From Viscum album (Eukaryota; Streptophyta; Magnoliopsida; Santalales; Viscaceae): a DNA stretch of 64,000 nucleotides. Location: positions 270,604,250-270,668,249 of the forward strand of contig OY728153.1 of the NCBI GenBank assembly GCA_963277665.1. The letters are read 5' to 3'. The translations under genes and the position numbers were made by a program. This document shows positions 36,436 to 48,278 of this stretch, in pieces. Below the pieces are notes generated by a model. The model did no database searches and had not been told where the DNA came from. It saw nothing but the letters and a program-made list of their open reading frames with translations. Positions within the stretch are counted from its first letter, which is position 1. Each line of letters starts with the position of its first letter.

Positions 36436-37474
36436 TTCCCTAAGTTGAATTCTTCGTTAGATACTCATTTGCATAATGTCCCATTTCATTACACTTAAAA
36501 CATCTTATTGCTAGCTTTTCATTTCCTGCTTGATCATTTTCCTTACAGTTATGAGCAATATGACAAGACATACCACCCTAGAATCACATTCCAGACTTGG
36601 ATAAACATTCTCCAGGATGCATTTTACCATACTTCTCACTAGATGGATATTTGGTTTTCTTACCTCCAGGCTTCTTTGATGAATTATTTCCCTTTTCCTG
36701 CCAACTGGACCTCTTATTCTGTTGTTTGGAAAAGAACACATGATCATTAGAAAACTCCATTTCCACCTTCTCCGCACAACGAACATGTTTTTCATAACTT
36801 TTGAACTCACGATAAGGTAAATACCTTCGATAAATAGGATTTAACCCTGAGTAAAGACGGTTGATTTTATTATCAAGATCTCGTATGAAATTTAGAGCAT
36901 ACATTTCCAGTTTAGTGAACTTTGCTTCATAATCATCCACTGATTCATCCTCCTACCTCAATTCTAGGAATTGTTTTTCCATCCAAAGATGAACCACATT
37001 AGGAAAATATTTCTCAAGAAACATACCTTTGAATTCATCCCAGTCAAGATCATCAATCTCCTCACTATCCCTGATATTTTTCACCATCGAACACCACTGA
37101 TCAGCTTCAACTTCAAAACAGTAAATAGCGAGACTAACCTTTTGATGTTATGAACACCCCATGACATCAAAAATCTTCTCCAGTGCTTTAATCCACCATT
37201 CTGCTAGCACATGGTCTGATGATCCTATGAATGATGGGGGGTGTTTCCTCATGAAATTCTTCCCTATTAAAATGTTCCTATGTGGTTGAAATGCCAGTTC
37301 TCATGTATGGATACCACCACCATTTATAGCGTGAGTTAACTATGTCATAACTACAACAAACTATTCAGTTCTAATTCCGACCATCTCAGGTTGCTGATTT
37401 GGAAGGTTGTCTTCCACTTGATGTTGTCCCAACATAGTTGCCATGTTTCCACTACGGAAAACCATTATGAACAT
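36436..37474 (-). pseudogene. Gag of element C (capsid-nucleocapsid)
   Basis: The frame opens after a TAA with ATG codons at 37474, 37465 and 37444; which was used is not clear. The N-terminal part is broken by several stops. The retrotransposon gag domain is readable at about 36900-37150 (A-I-Y-C-F-E-V-E-A-D-Q-W-C, D-E-F-K-G-M-F-L-E-K-Y-F-P, D-Y-E-A-K-F). A lysine-rich linker follows. Two zinc knuckles lie at about 36530-36580 (two of its cysteines lost, one to TGA) and about 36470-36510 (C-F-K-C-N-E-M-G-H-Y, with last Cys now Tyr). Gag would form the particle and bind RNA. A stop in L-R-stop-E-D and one in S-T-stop-G-K are TAG where Gln is expected. Confidence 0.85.
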
Positions 37475-37596
37475 CGAAATATCTTAGGATAAGCAACATG
37501 GTAATCTTTAAATGCTATATCATTTCAATCATACCACAAACCAATTTATTGAAATGAATTTAACAATATCCTAACTCCTAAAGTTTTCTAAACTGA

Positions 37597-37608
37597 CCTC
37601 TGATACCA
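37597..37608 (-). other. Primer-binding site of element C
   Basis: The + strand CTCTGATACCA corresponds to TGGTATCAGAG on the - strand, two bases after the end of the 5' LTR. It is complementary to initiator-Met tRNA. Confidence 0.9.
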
Positions 37609-39028
37609 ACTATAAGGACCCGGACTTAAAACATCACATAATCTTGAATTAAATGAATAATTCACATTGTGGATCTTTTCTGGTTTAGATATTTAGAGAA
37701 TTATTTCATAACATGTACATAACAACATTAATATTACATTTATAAAAATATAATCAATAGCTATTTTTTTCAAAAAATAAAATATCTTTGAAAGAGTCAT
37801 GTCTAGTTCCATGTTTTAGACAGCAAGACTCTTCCTTGATCGCATATTTGACCCTATTCTACTTTATGTCCTATGAAAAACACTTCAAAAACATGGGATG
37901 AGCATAAAAATATCATTAAGGGATACACAAAGAAGGAAAACTGTCATTTTTTCAAAACAACAAGTAAACCATGAATAATTTATCATAAGTAATACTTTTC
38001 ACCTTTATGAAGTAGTAAATACTCTTCACTAAATTAAAGATAATTGCTTACCCTTTTGTAACAAAAATATTACCATAAAACCCATATAATGAACACATAA
38101 CATATAAAGGTAACTTGGGGCATAAACATACATAAATGGAAAAACCTTATGGTCGACTTCGAAACATATCACTAAATGGAATTTCCATACGACTGACTTC
38201 CAAACCCAATGCATTGGAGGTTATAATGTAACCACCCGTCCTGGTTTTTACGGCACCACCCATCATTTGGTTTATCATGTAACCACCCGCAAAATGTCCA
38301 AGTACCATTATAAAATCATAACACATAAAAAAATATAACGGAAAGAAAACATTTACACATTTAAATCACAATATATTGACATATAAAATCTATTATCAAA
38401 ACCATTTTCAATACCACAATACATAAAAGTGTATATGGTATTTATTTTCCTTTTAAAAACATTATGGCTTGTTAAGGAAGCCATAGATAAAATAATACAC
38501 GCGGCGGCGAAAAGGTCATTGTCACCGCGTACATTAAAAAGAAACACACTTTCTATCATTTAGTAAAAGGCTTCGTAGAGAAAAGATTTCATTTTAATAA
38601 AAGTAAAAGTCAAAGGGGTTTATACACCGTATTGAATAATGTTGTGTTTAAAACAAAATATTCCTCAGTGGAAGGAGATAGAGACGAAGTCCCTTACCTC
38701 GTGTCCGACTTGACTCGACCATTCTTTAATCTACTGAATAATAAACTAGAGTTAATTTACAGTTTCTTAAGAACATTTTTCAAGTTCATTATTCATTTTA
38801 TATCACTTATTACCTTGTTATGAACATTATGTAATCATTTAAGTTAATAACGGTAGTTTTGATGATCTTTGGTACTTGAGTCAAAAATAAACTTCTTATA
38901 ATTACAATTTGTTCATGTGGTAAAATATACATTATCTCAAGAATTATATTCATGATTTAGATATCATATATATCATATATATCCATTATATACATGAATT
39001 TATAATATTACATAACATTTATAGGTAC

Positions 39029-39460
39029 GAAATGAAATGCACCGTTCATGGAGACGGTAAGACGTACGTACGCATGAACGCTACTTTCATTTCTATTTCG
39101 TATTTAATGGAATGAAATCACAATGATATAAACGTATATTATAATTACAATATAATATCATATATAATATCATTAACTCCATCCTTTATACGTCCCACAT
39201 ATGTCATTAACGATTGAAATCACTTTGAGGGGGCGGTAGTCCGCACTTCCTAAAATGATATTATCATGTTTATCCATTTTGGAAACCACAAAGGTATGCC
39301 ATAAATGAAAAATAAAAGAATCATAGGGAAACAATAAACATAATATATATCATATATAAATATAGTGAAATCTTAATGGCCACCATGAGAGGTGGTAGGA
39401 GATAATTGAACAATCATCATTTCATGAGGCAGTAGTTCGCCGTCCACAGAAACAGTATGT
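39029..39460 (-). promoter_or_regulatory. Triplet of hairpin modules, C 5' LTR (best-preserved stem)
   Basis: In the module at 39029-39100 three nested inverted repeats are visible. GAAATGAAATG (39029-39039) faces the TTTCATTTC block (39085-39095). CGTTCATG (39043-39050) is the exact complement of CATGAACG (39073-39080). ACCGT (39041-39045) faces ACGGT (39054-39058). GTACGTAC lies in the loop. The other two modules are at 39212-39260 and 39403-39460. Confidence 0.7.
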
Positions 39461-39795
39461 TCTTCACACATTATATGGATTTGTGTGTAAGTTTTGATCG
39501 AATAATTATGATAACAACATATTAGTATATTGAATATTCTGGTGTTGTTACAAATGAAAGGAATAGAAGGAGTTTAGGGGGTTGGAGGAGAAAAATAAAA
39601 CAAAAGGATATAAGATAAAACATTACCTTTAAATCAGGTAACTCCTATTGGTTTGAACCAAAAGGGTTTCTTGAAGAGATTTCTTCCTGAGGTAAGGCTT
39701 CTATGATGAAGAGAGGGATGTGGAGAGATAATATTAGTAGGGGTTGGACGAGACAATGGCTTGAGAGGTGTGGGTTAGGGGGTAGAGTTGGGGGC

Positions 39796-39803
39796 CTTTT
39801 ATA
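39796..39803 (-). promoter_or_regulatory. LTR TATA box (C, 5' LTR)
   Basis: CTTTTATA on + is TATAAAAG on the - strand. It lies about 1.47 kb inside the LTR start and about 340 bp before the first module. Confidence 0.7.
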
Positions 39804-41267
39804 ATAGGGAGGTGGGTTACTTTTGGAAAGTCAGAAAATGTATCTTTTATTATAAAATGATTTTTGGAATTTGAAAGGTCCCACAATGATATATTTCGAG
39901 GATAAGGTGATAAGGGTTTTGAATCCACCCATCCAATAGGTTTTCGAGAAGATTAAGTCTTATATTTTACCTTATGTTTTCATTTTATTTAAATCGTTCA
40001 TTAATGAGGTAATCACTGCATCATCATGGTGTCATAAATAAATTTATTTATTTAATGTCTAAAAATTATAAAAAAATACCATGATATAGGAAATATTTTT
40101 ATCATTAAAATGAATATTTATAGACTAATATATCATTTATATAAACAAAAATAAAATTGTTTTACTTAGTTCATACATACTTTGGTTATATTTTCCTTTC
40201 TTTAAAAATAATATAATAAAAGGTCACTATCACACTAATGTGATTCCATGGGGTCCCAAAATTTGAAGAAGGCATCCCATGGTCGGTAATGACTCAAAAG
40301 AAAGGATTTGGACACAATTTGGGGTCATTTTATATTATTATAATATTATTTTATTACCCTTAACTACCAGATTACTAATTAATCACGATAATTAATGATA
40401 ATTGCCATCGTTACTATTCATAATGTCAAAAAACAAAAGAGTCTTAATTACATAATTCGTACCTTCTGAATCAATATATGGAAGCTATTTTAACAAATTC
40501 TAAACAAATAAATTGCAATAATTAACTTGCAAATAATTCTCGTTGTCAAAACAAATAGCATGTTTTTAAGAAACAATATCTATCAAAAAATTGACACTTG
40601 TTTATATCCAATTTCAAAGTGAAAATAATTACAATGACCACCATTGGATTAAATAATAAACATATATTCTAATTAAGCTTTAAAAACAATTAAAAAGATA
40701 ATCTAACCATATAAATAAATTATATTAAAAGGAGGTTCTGAATTAAAATACAACATTTTCACTATTCATTAAAAAATGTACTTTATCGGAAAAATAAAAA
40801 AAATTTACACAATGTAAATATTGATGTCCTGATTCTAAAGAATGATTTTATGTGGTCCAATATACTATATAAGAGTTACCAAAACTATATTTAATGAGGG
40901 TTCTCCATCAAAAGGTGATAAATCGACCTTTTAGTGAATATTAGAGTATTTATGTCTAAAATTAAATTCTTTTCTTATTTTAAGACTTTATATTTTTTGG
41001 ATAAATGAAAAAACATTTAACAAACATATATAATCATATTTTTGTTATTTATATTCATTTACTCCAATACAACGGCTAGGAATTAACTACTATTTAAAAT
41101 AATATTATTATATTATTAGTGTGCAACGTAAAATTTCAAAGAAACTCGTTGTTGTGTATCGGGTACACCATCGAACATAGAAACCCCTTAAAGTAAAATT
41201 AATATTTAATTCAAAAATTTCAATTAATATGAATATGTCTTATTCTTTATTTACGTGGGATGTTACA

Positions 41268-41850
41268 GTTATTCTGAAACGACTTTTCTTCTATCACATT
41301 AATGTGATTCTTCATCTCTTTTCAGCAATGATTAGTCTGATTCCCCTCTTTCCCACACATGAAGCATAAATTTGTTCTCTTAAGTCAGTTTCAAGGATTA
41401 TTTCTCCAACATTTTCTACATGTGGGTAATTGGGTTTTCTTTACTCCATTGGATTTTTCCATTGGTTCTTTTTATTTGAACTCCATTTTCAACATTTTAC
41501 CTCTATCTCCTCGAGACCACTGAGATTCTTCAATATATATATTGAACATAAGAGAAAATATTGAATTTATTCATATATTTAAAATACTAATGTCAGTAAA
41601 TATTTTCACAGATTCCACTTTAATCCACTGAATACGCCAGCCAACTTAATTTAGTGTTGATGACGAAGAAAGTGGTGTACTGTGAATGTTTTTTGATGTT
41701 TTCCTCATAATCCAAGATATAATTATATTCCCTTTTATTTAGTATGGGGAACCCCCACCATTTCATTATGGAAATTTGAGGGAAAAATTTTATTGGATAT
41801 TTTTTCCTTGAATCCTTTCCATTCCATAGAATCAATTTCCTCATTAGGCA
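41268..41850 (-). pseudogene. Gag remnant of old B chromovirus
   Basis: Directly upstream (on -) of nested element C. A zinc knuckle at about 41325-41370 reads C-F-M-C-G-K-E-G-N-Q-T-N-H-C, where the usual His is Asn. A second, C-R-K-C-W-R-N-N-P, lies at about 41390-41425. Further upstream, about 41690-41730, Y-I-L-D-Y-E-E-N-I resembles the gag helix block before the knuckles. The frame at 41620-41844 is part of this gag. The protease of the same element continues at 29296 after the C insertion, which fixes the insertion point between gag and protease. Confidence 0.65.
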
Positions 41851-43390
41851 TCATTTTCTTGATAATTTTCCACCCAAGATGGGATTAACCATTAAGATAT
41901 TGGAAACCATTATGACTTTATTATTCAATTAATTATAGGATAGTAAATATATTCTCAATTATTTTGATGTTTTGTAATATGATGAGGGAAATAGAAGACC
42001 CAGTAAAGGTTTTTGGCCTTTTTTTATAAAGAATCCAATAGAAAAAGTTAATTTTATAGGATAATGTAGGGTTTCCACATGATTCCAATTATTATTTTTA
42101 ACTTGAGTCAATTGAAATAATATGACAATGAAGTTATCATCCTCCACTATCATCAGGATAGATATTTCATTATGATAATAATCACATTTCCTATCATAAT
42201 TATTATTGGCATGATTCCTCTTATTTTCCACAATTTTCTAAAATAATGGAAATAAAAAATTATTAATGTGAATAAAAATAAAAAATTATATAAAAGAGAT
42301 ACTATCATATTTGAAGGAATAGATTTTTAATAACATAGACACAATAAATTAAAAATATCTAGGTTTCATTATATGTTATACTTGATAATTTTCCTATCAT
42401 TTTGTTGTACATAATAATATATTAAAGTCATTAATAATTTTTCATAAAGAGTTTATGAATTTACAAAATAAAATCTTATGAGAGTGTCGAACTAGGTGTC
42501 CAGAAAGACCATTTATTGTGCACAAGGTACAAGTTGTGTTAATAACCAACGATACCTTTTTGTTTTATTAACCCTAGATATATGTGTTCTAAAAAACTTC
42601 CACTAGTATTATCCTAACATGGGTGTAATTTCTTGCAAACTTCTCACTCAATACCTGACCAAAATTTCATGTTATTTTTTTAATACTAAGACATATCCCA
42701 ATGATTTTTACTAATATATTATTATCCTAGTCCCCAAAAATAACAATACAGTTGTCGAATATTAAATATAGTGTCCAAATATTTTGACACATATTATTAT
42801 ATGATTTTTAAAATAAATTTTCAATATACATAACCTAATGATTAAGAGACCTAGTGTCATTAGATGTCCTGATTTAAAATACCTTATATTAAAACTAAAC
42901 TAAAATTCTATTTTTTATTACCCATAATGATTTTTTAAATCCTTTTGAGAAGGTGAAAATACATAGGATAACGTAGAGAATATGTTAATAAAAGGTGTGA
43001 TCTAAAAAGGACAAGTAAGGGAGTATTCATGGTAAATGAGAATATCATATTAGTCATAAGGCCTATCATTGTATCATAAAAAACAAGACTCATGTATAAT
43101 CATATGATATATTAATATAAATAACATGGAATCATAAGATAAAAAACAGTTGAATGTCAGAACAACATTAAATATGAAACAAGTGTAAGTTAAGGCTAAC
43201 ATGTAATAGAACATCACATGGTGGATAGAGTCCCATCATGGAGTTGGTTTACTCCCCAATCCCATATATATCATCTCATGAAAAAAACCTTACACAAGGA
43301 ATTGGATTGATATATAGGTGCACACATCCTAACATGTACATCCATATGAATCCCATATAAGGAAATAAAATATTGATTAAATACATAACA
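41851..43390 (-). mobile_element. Decayed 5' part of B or related LTR material
   Basis: No coding motif is seen. The part at about 42800-43330 resembles 17610-18150 in the same orientation (shared TTTTTAAAATAAAT, ATAACC, GAG-GACCT and GTAAGGGA blocks), so it belongs to the same family as the B internal-like region. The ORF at 41959-42231 has no known domain. The junction with family E (+) falls near 43390-43500. Confidence 0.35.
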
Positions 43391-43759
43391 AATATTAGTT
43401 GGTGCCTGTTTACATACTGAACCTGAGTGACTGCATATATCACTGGTTAGGGGTAAATATGGGGGGAACCAGAACCCAAACCTACATGAATGTCCAATTG
43501 TGCTATGCCGATATTGAAAAACATGGGTGTTTAACTAACCCCATTTCATTCTCTATGATGTTTTCTGGGATGTTACCTATCAGTGAATGCGATTTGGCTA
43601 TGATTCCATGAATCTTTTCATTTATAAAGATGTAGTAACACATTTTAGAGATAGATATAGTTTTATCTACCTTATATGGGACCTCGGTATATAGTTGAAT
43701 CTTCTAGAAAGTTAGAGCTTAGTGATAGTGTCGCCATGGATTTATGTCATTGATTATAA

Positions 43760-44015
43760 CAGGGGTTTCCTTGGATTAGGAGCCTAGATGTTTGAGATTA
43801 CATATTACTCATACCCAGAGTCAAAAAGATATGATATAGGCCTCCATGGATTTGGATCTTGTGATAATAATGTCATGGTCCTCATCTATATAGTTAGGAG
43901 GATCGTGATAGGGTATTTCATCGATTTAGGGACTGGATGACATGGTTATCATGGTACTCATCCTTATTTTTGTGATGATGATGAGGGGGGATTACATGGT
44001 TTTGGTGCCTTTATG
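43760..44015 (+). repeat. Degenerate minisatellite, ~75-bp unit, in E unit 1
   Basis: At least three and a half units start near 43760, 43837, 43911 and 43985. Each resembles GGGTTTCCATGGATTTAGG followed by a GATGATATGGT-like segment and CTCATCC. It sits about 0.8-1.0 kb before the inferred LTR end. Confidence 0.5.
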
Positions 44016-44779
44016 ATAAGACTTAAGTGGTATGTATCCCAAGATTCATGAGGTTTGGCTTGGGATTCCATGGATGTGGAGGACACATGTTACTTGGGAG
44101 TCATGGTCTTTGAGATTTTCTTAGAGTGACCCTGACACTATTCATAGTAGGTATCGTTGATTAGGGTCATGAACCTAAGGAGTGACAGTAATTTATATAA
44201 TTTTCGATTTTATTAATTAATTTTAGATGATCACACCAAAATCATATAACATGACATATTCTAGTATGTATAAGACTGCACAGGTGGTTCCCTACTGTGT
44301 TTTAAACTCAATCCTTGATCATCCCACCACTTCATTTGGGTACTTAAGAAGGCTTTCACTTGGTTTATAGCATAGGATGGGTTGAGGCCTAGGATAGTGT
44401 GGTCAAGTTGGATAATTCAAATAGTACCAAGATATTGAATGAGTTTCAACAAAAAGATATAGGGTATCACTTTTGATTTACTTCACTTATTTTGATATGT
44501 TTGTGTAATCAAACCTATGGGGGTTAGTTTGTATATGTAATATATGTTTGTTACATTATATAATTTCACTTAATATTCACTTTTTTTACTTTTATTTCTT
44601 TCTCTTTGATGTTTTGTTATTTTATATTTATTTAACATTATAATATAGTTGATATAGTCTCACAACAGTACCACCTTAGACCCCCACTTCTATTCATTAT
44701 ACTCTAGAATATGGGGAGGCACACTAGAGATCATGTGGTGAATTGGTCTAGCTACTATTCATTGGGTGAGTAGGGGTGG

Positions 44780-44804
44780 GAATATATAAAGTGGCATCAT
44801 TGCA
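44780..44804 (+). other. Inferred LTR end and primer-binding site, E unit 1
   Basis: AATATATAAAGTGGCATC aligns with ACATTACAAAGTGGTATA of element F. TGGCATCATTGC would be a decayed TGGTATCAGAGC. Confidence 0.5.
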
Positions 44805-47800
44805 TTATTTTTTTTGGTCACACTATTTTTGGTTTTGGTTATCTATAGATTTAGGAATTCATTAGAACCTATGATGGACACCTGGATGGTGGGATGAGAA
44901 AACCTATTTCTTTAATAAGTACAAGTTAATAGGGATATGGGGTTCCTGTTATAGTATTAAATTTTAATGTTGCATATGATTTTTACTTCTAGTGATGCAC
45001 ATTTGGTTTTAATTTTATGATTTTCGTTTTATAGATTTCTAGATATTGGAATGATGGTAAGAGGCAAGTGGTTTGAATTTTTACTCTCATCCTATGGGGG
45101 CATGATGAATATCATGCATCATATCTTACACATATGATCCACATTCTATAAGCATACAAGTGTACTGTTTCACTAACCACTGAGGGGAATTTGTTTAATG
45201 AGTCAAAAAATGATCATAAAATATTTTCCCATATAAGTACACAGTGAAATTATAATTAAGTGGTATTGATTTTATATGGGATTCGTTATGAGGGAAGGTC
45301 TTATAGATCAACATTGATCCATTAAAAAATGCATAAAATGAATCATTTTTCATGCATTTGAGTTATGGTTACCCTAGTTAGTTGGTATGATATATTGTGA
45401 AAAATAATTATACCCCTTATGGGTCATTGGTGTTTAGGTTTGGTTTTTTAATGTGACCAGTAATAACCTATATGGTGTTTTCCTTCATAGCTTCGAATAA
45501 AATTCTACTTAATTGAACTTCATATTGTCTTTCGATTAATTCATATTATCATGGATGATTTCATTTGTGTAATATGGACTAATGAGTTTTGTTCCTCTAG
45601 GGTGAAATATTATTTAATGATTCTTGGAGATGATGGGTTCCCTAGTTGTGGGTAGTGTCCTATCATGTGATTTCATCATATGCAATACCATGTTATAAGG
45701 TGTTTGGGAATGTTGATGCCTTGGGATAATATGGAAGTGTGTGTGATTGGATTTGGAATATGAAATTCTACAAGGATGATCAATGACTATGTGGTCAGAC
45801 CTAGTGACCTTGATGTCATACCAGACATGGTAGTACTATATAGGTGACCTAGAGACTGTTCACTTATATAAAAAACTGTTGGTTTGTTATTTTTATGATT
45901 GAGGGATACAATGAACATGGTTAGCATGAGGGATAGTTTTCTCTTTCGAGACAAAAGATTGAGGGTTCATTTAGGGTATACCAATGATGCATAGGAGGTT
46001 CTCTATGTTTTTTTGAGGTGAACCTAGGGTGTTAGTGATTTAGGTATTAATTTTTGGTTTCATGGATAAGACTTGGGTGAATTATGGACTTCACCATTTT
46101 GGATACTTTTTAGTTGTGTGGTCATATCATGGGGGATGATCATGACTATAATGACACAGATTGGCTGATAAGCATGGTGATGAGGTTGACATGCCTTTGG
46201 AATAGGATAGGTGCCTATGGTTTTCGAATGATTCCATGAAGAGATAGTCATTAGATCAATAATGACACAGATAAGGTAGCCTTTTATGAAAAGGGACGAG
46301 GAGGTGAATTTTATTGTTATGGGAAAGATAACTTAGGGCTCGAATGAGGTTTCAAAATATACCTCCATAAGAGATGTTATATAAGAAATAGGCTTAGATC
46401 TATTGATCATCTAACCTAAGGGTGTAACGTGACATGAAATATCAGGTATATGTGGTTTCATTGGATAGTAGTAAGTGAGTGTGGCTCAAGAGTAGTGACT
46501 TGTGACTGATTTTTAAACCTATATTGGTGATGTCTAAGGAGCATTATATGTAGTTTTTTTTGGTTAGGAGACAACCATAGGCCCTTGGAAGATGAAACTC
46601 ATTCTATAAGGTTCGCAATGATGGTTAGAAATGTTGTCAAATGTTCATTTTGGAGTTTCATTATCAATGAATAAATATATCTTATTACTTCTGGGTTCAT
46701 TAATAAAGTTAACATACTAATTTAGATATGGTATAAAGTGGATTTGATTCATTGTATTTGATCTCAAGATGATATGGGTTTAACTTGAGGGTTATTAATT
46801 GGGTGATCCATGATTTATTACATTTCATAGGGGAAAAATATGTTTCATAATATGGTTCATATGTTGAATAATATGGTGAAATATCTCATGAAATGTTTCA
46901 TGGTGTGAAACATGTGACAAAATGGACTCAAGTTCCAATTTTTTTTCAAAATATTTGGGATGCATGTGAATATAGTTGTGTGTCTCAAAATATTATATGG
47001 GCCCTACACAAGAGGGTAAGTTGTGGATATGAAATGACTTAGGTAGGATTTTCTTTTGTGGATGTGTTAGTGGGTGTGATCGAGGATTTTGAGTATAGTC
47101 TGACTGATGCCTTCTTATGGGTTCCTATTATTGCAGTTAGATAGGGTGATATAGGTACTGTGTAGGGAGAATCACATATTACTTGATTTGAATGTTGTTG
47201 AATATATAAAAATGTGTTTTGATATGTGATTTCGGTGGTGGGGAACACCATGGGTTTGAAGGAGTCCAGAAAATTTGAGTTCTAAGGTGGGGAAAACCAT
47301 GAACATGATGTCGAGGTTGATAACTTGACTGATGGAATGACTATGTATCAGAATGGTATGGTTCCTTCTAGATGTTTTTGTGATGGAAAAGAGCAGTGGA
47401 TTTTTTTCTGATAAATGTTCTCTCTCATGTTTGTAATTACACAGTGGATGCTTTCCTGATGTTCTAGCACTTCTCTCACTGAAATGATCATGGTATATAG
47501 ACCCAATAAGGTCAGTATGGTTAGTTAAATTGTCTATGATACTTCTTAAGGATGATAAGTTTTAGGGTTTGGGGACAATAAAACTCCATATTTTTGTAGG
47601 TTGAAATTTTTTATAAGGAATTTGAAATTTTAATTTTCGATTCATTTTGTTTCAAGAACCATGATTTTGAATGAGTTTACAAGGTATTGAGCATCTATAG
47701 ATTATATTTTTAGCCGTGGTTTATGTTTTGGTGGAAGGCCTAGGTGTTTGTGTGAGCACCAGAGTTTTAATAGGTTGTTCAAGCTACTGAAAACAACTAT

Positions 47801-48242
47801 AATATACCTTTTTTTGTTAATTTTTACCCGAGATAAGAAATCAGTTCAAGGTATGCACAAGTGGTTTTAAGATGAGAAAATGGGATCTGAGAAGTGGTTT
47901 CTGATAAATCAGGACATGAATCTAGTTGTGGAACTGTGTAAGTGTTCAACTAATTTTTTATTATTTCATTTCAAAAATCTCCTTTCAAGGGGGATTCATC
48001 CTGTACATCCCTTCCCTCTATTCTATTATGTTATTGGAATTCTCGTGTGGGATTGGATAACATCAGTGAGTAGGACCCTCTTCTAATCCACATTATAACC
48101 CCCTATCCTTGTTGATAATTTATGTCATATTTATTTTAGGTTGAAATGTTGATTTTAAAAAGTGATATTGAGATTGCCCATTTTATTTTGAGATTTCATA
48201 CATTGTAGTAAGAGGGTAACCTGAGACAAAGTCCACATAATT

Positions 48243-48278
48243 CCAAACATCATTCAATTGATGTGCATCGATGTTTGG
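48243..48278 (+). other. Perfect 9-bp inverted repeat (hairpin) in E unit 1
   Basis: CCAAACATC (48243-48251) and GATGTTTGG (48270-48278) are exact complements separated by 18 bases. The matching place in unit 2 (about 54345-54380) keeps only part of it. Its role is unknown. Confidence 0.5.

Larger units (their letters stand above)
29297..41267 (-). mobile_element. Complete chromovirus-type Ty3/gypsy element C, nested in B
   Basis: The element is 11.97 kb: 5' LTR at 37611-41267, internal region at 32951-37610 and 3' LTR at 29297-32950, all read on the - strand. The LTRs are 3657 and 3654 bp, start TGTAACATCCC and end GGGTCCTTATA. A priming site and a strong polypurine tract are present. The order gag, protease, RT, RNase H, integrase, chromodomain places it among the chromoviruses; the linker and chromodomain wording resembles the Tekay/Del clade. 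The two LTRs differ at roughly one position in ten over the first 130 bp checked by eye, and gag-pol has many stops, so the insertion is old. It interrupts element B between gag and protease. No clean 5-bp target-site duplication is left (left flank GTGTT, right flank GTTAT). Confidence 0.92.
37611..41267 (-). repeat. 5' LTR of element C
   Basis: Direct repeat of 29297-32950. It carries TATAAAAG (39796-39803 on -), a pyrimidine-rich leader ending in a GTAATG donor-like site (about 39625), and the module triplet at 39029-39100, 39212-39260 and 39403-39460. The U3 block GGGACCCCATGG is at about 40248-40258. ORFs at 38029-38823 and 39734-39928 are inside the LTR and not conserved in the 3' copy. 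Confidence 0.92.

Noticed and set aside
29292..41272. Target-site duplication of element C
   Set aside because: Flanks GTGTT and GTTAT do not match as a 5-bp duplication under the boundaries chosen, and shifting boundaries gives at best four of five. Not claimed.
46423..46436. TGTAACGTGACATG as start of the E LTR
   Set aside because: Plausible by length, but no purine tract precedes it and unit 2 lacks the same sequence at the aligned place.
47880..48086. Frames in family E (also 52071-52256 and 52460-52663) as genes
   Set aside because: None is preserved in the other tandem unit and none has a known motif.
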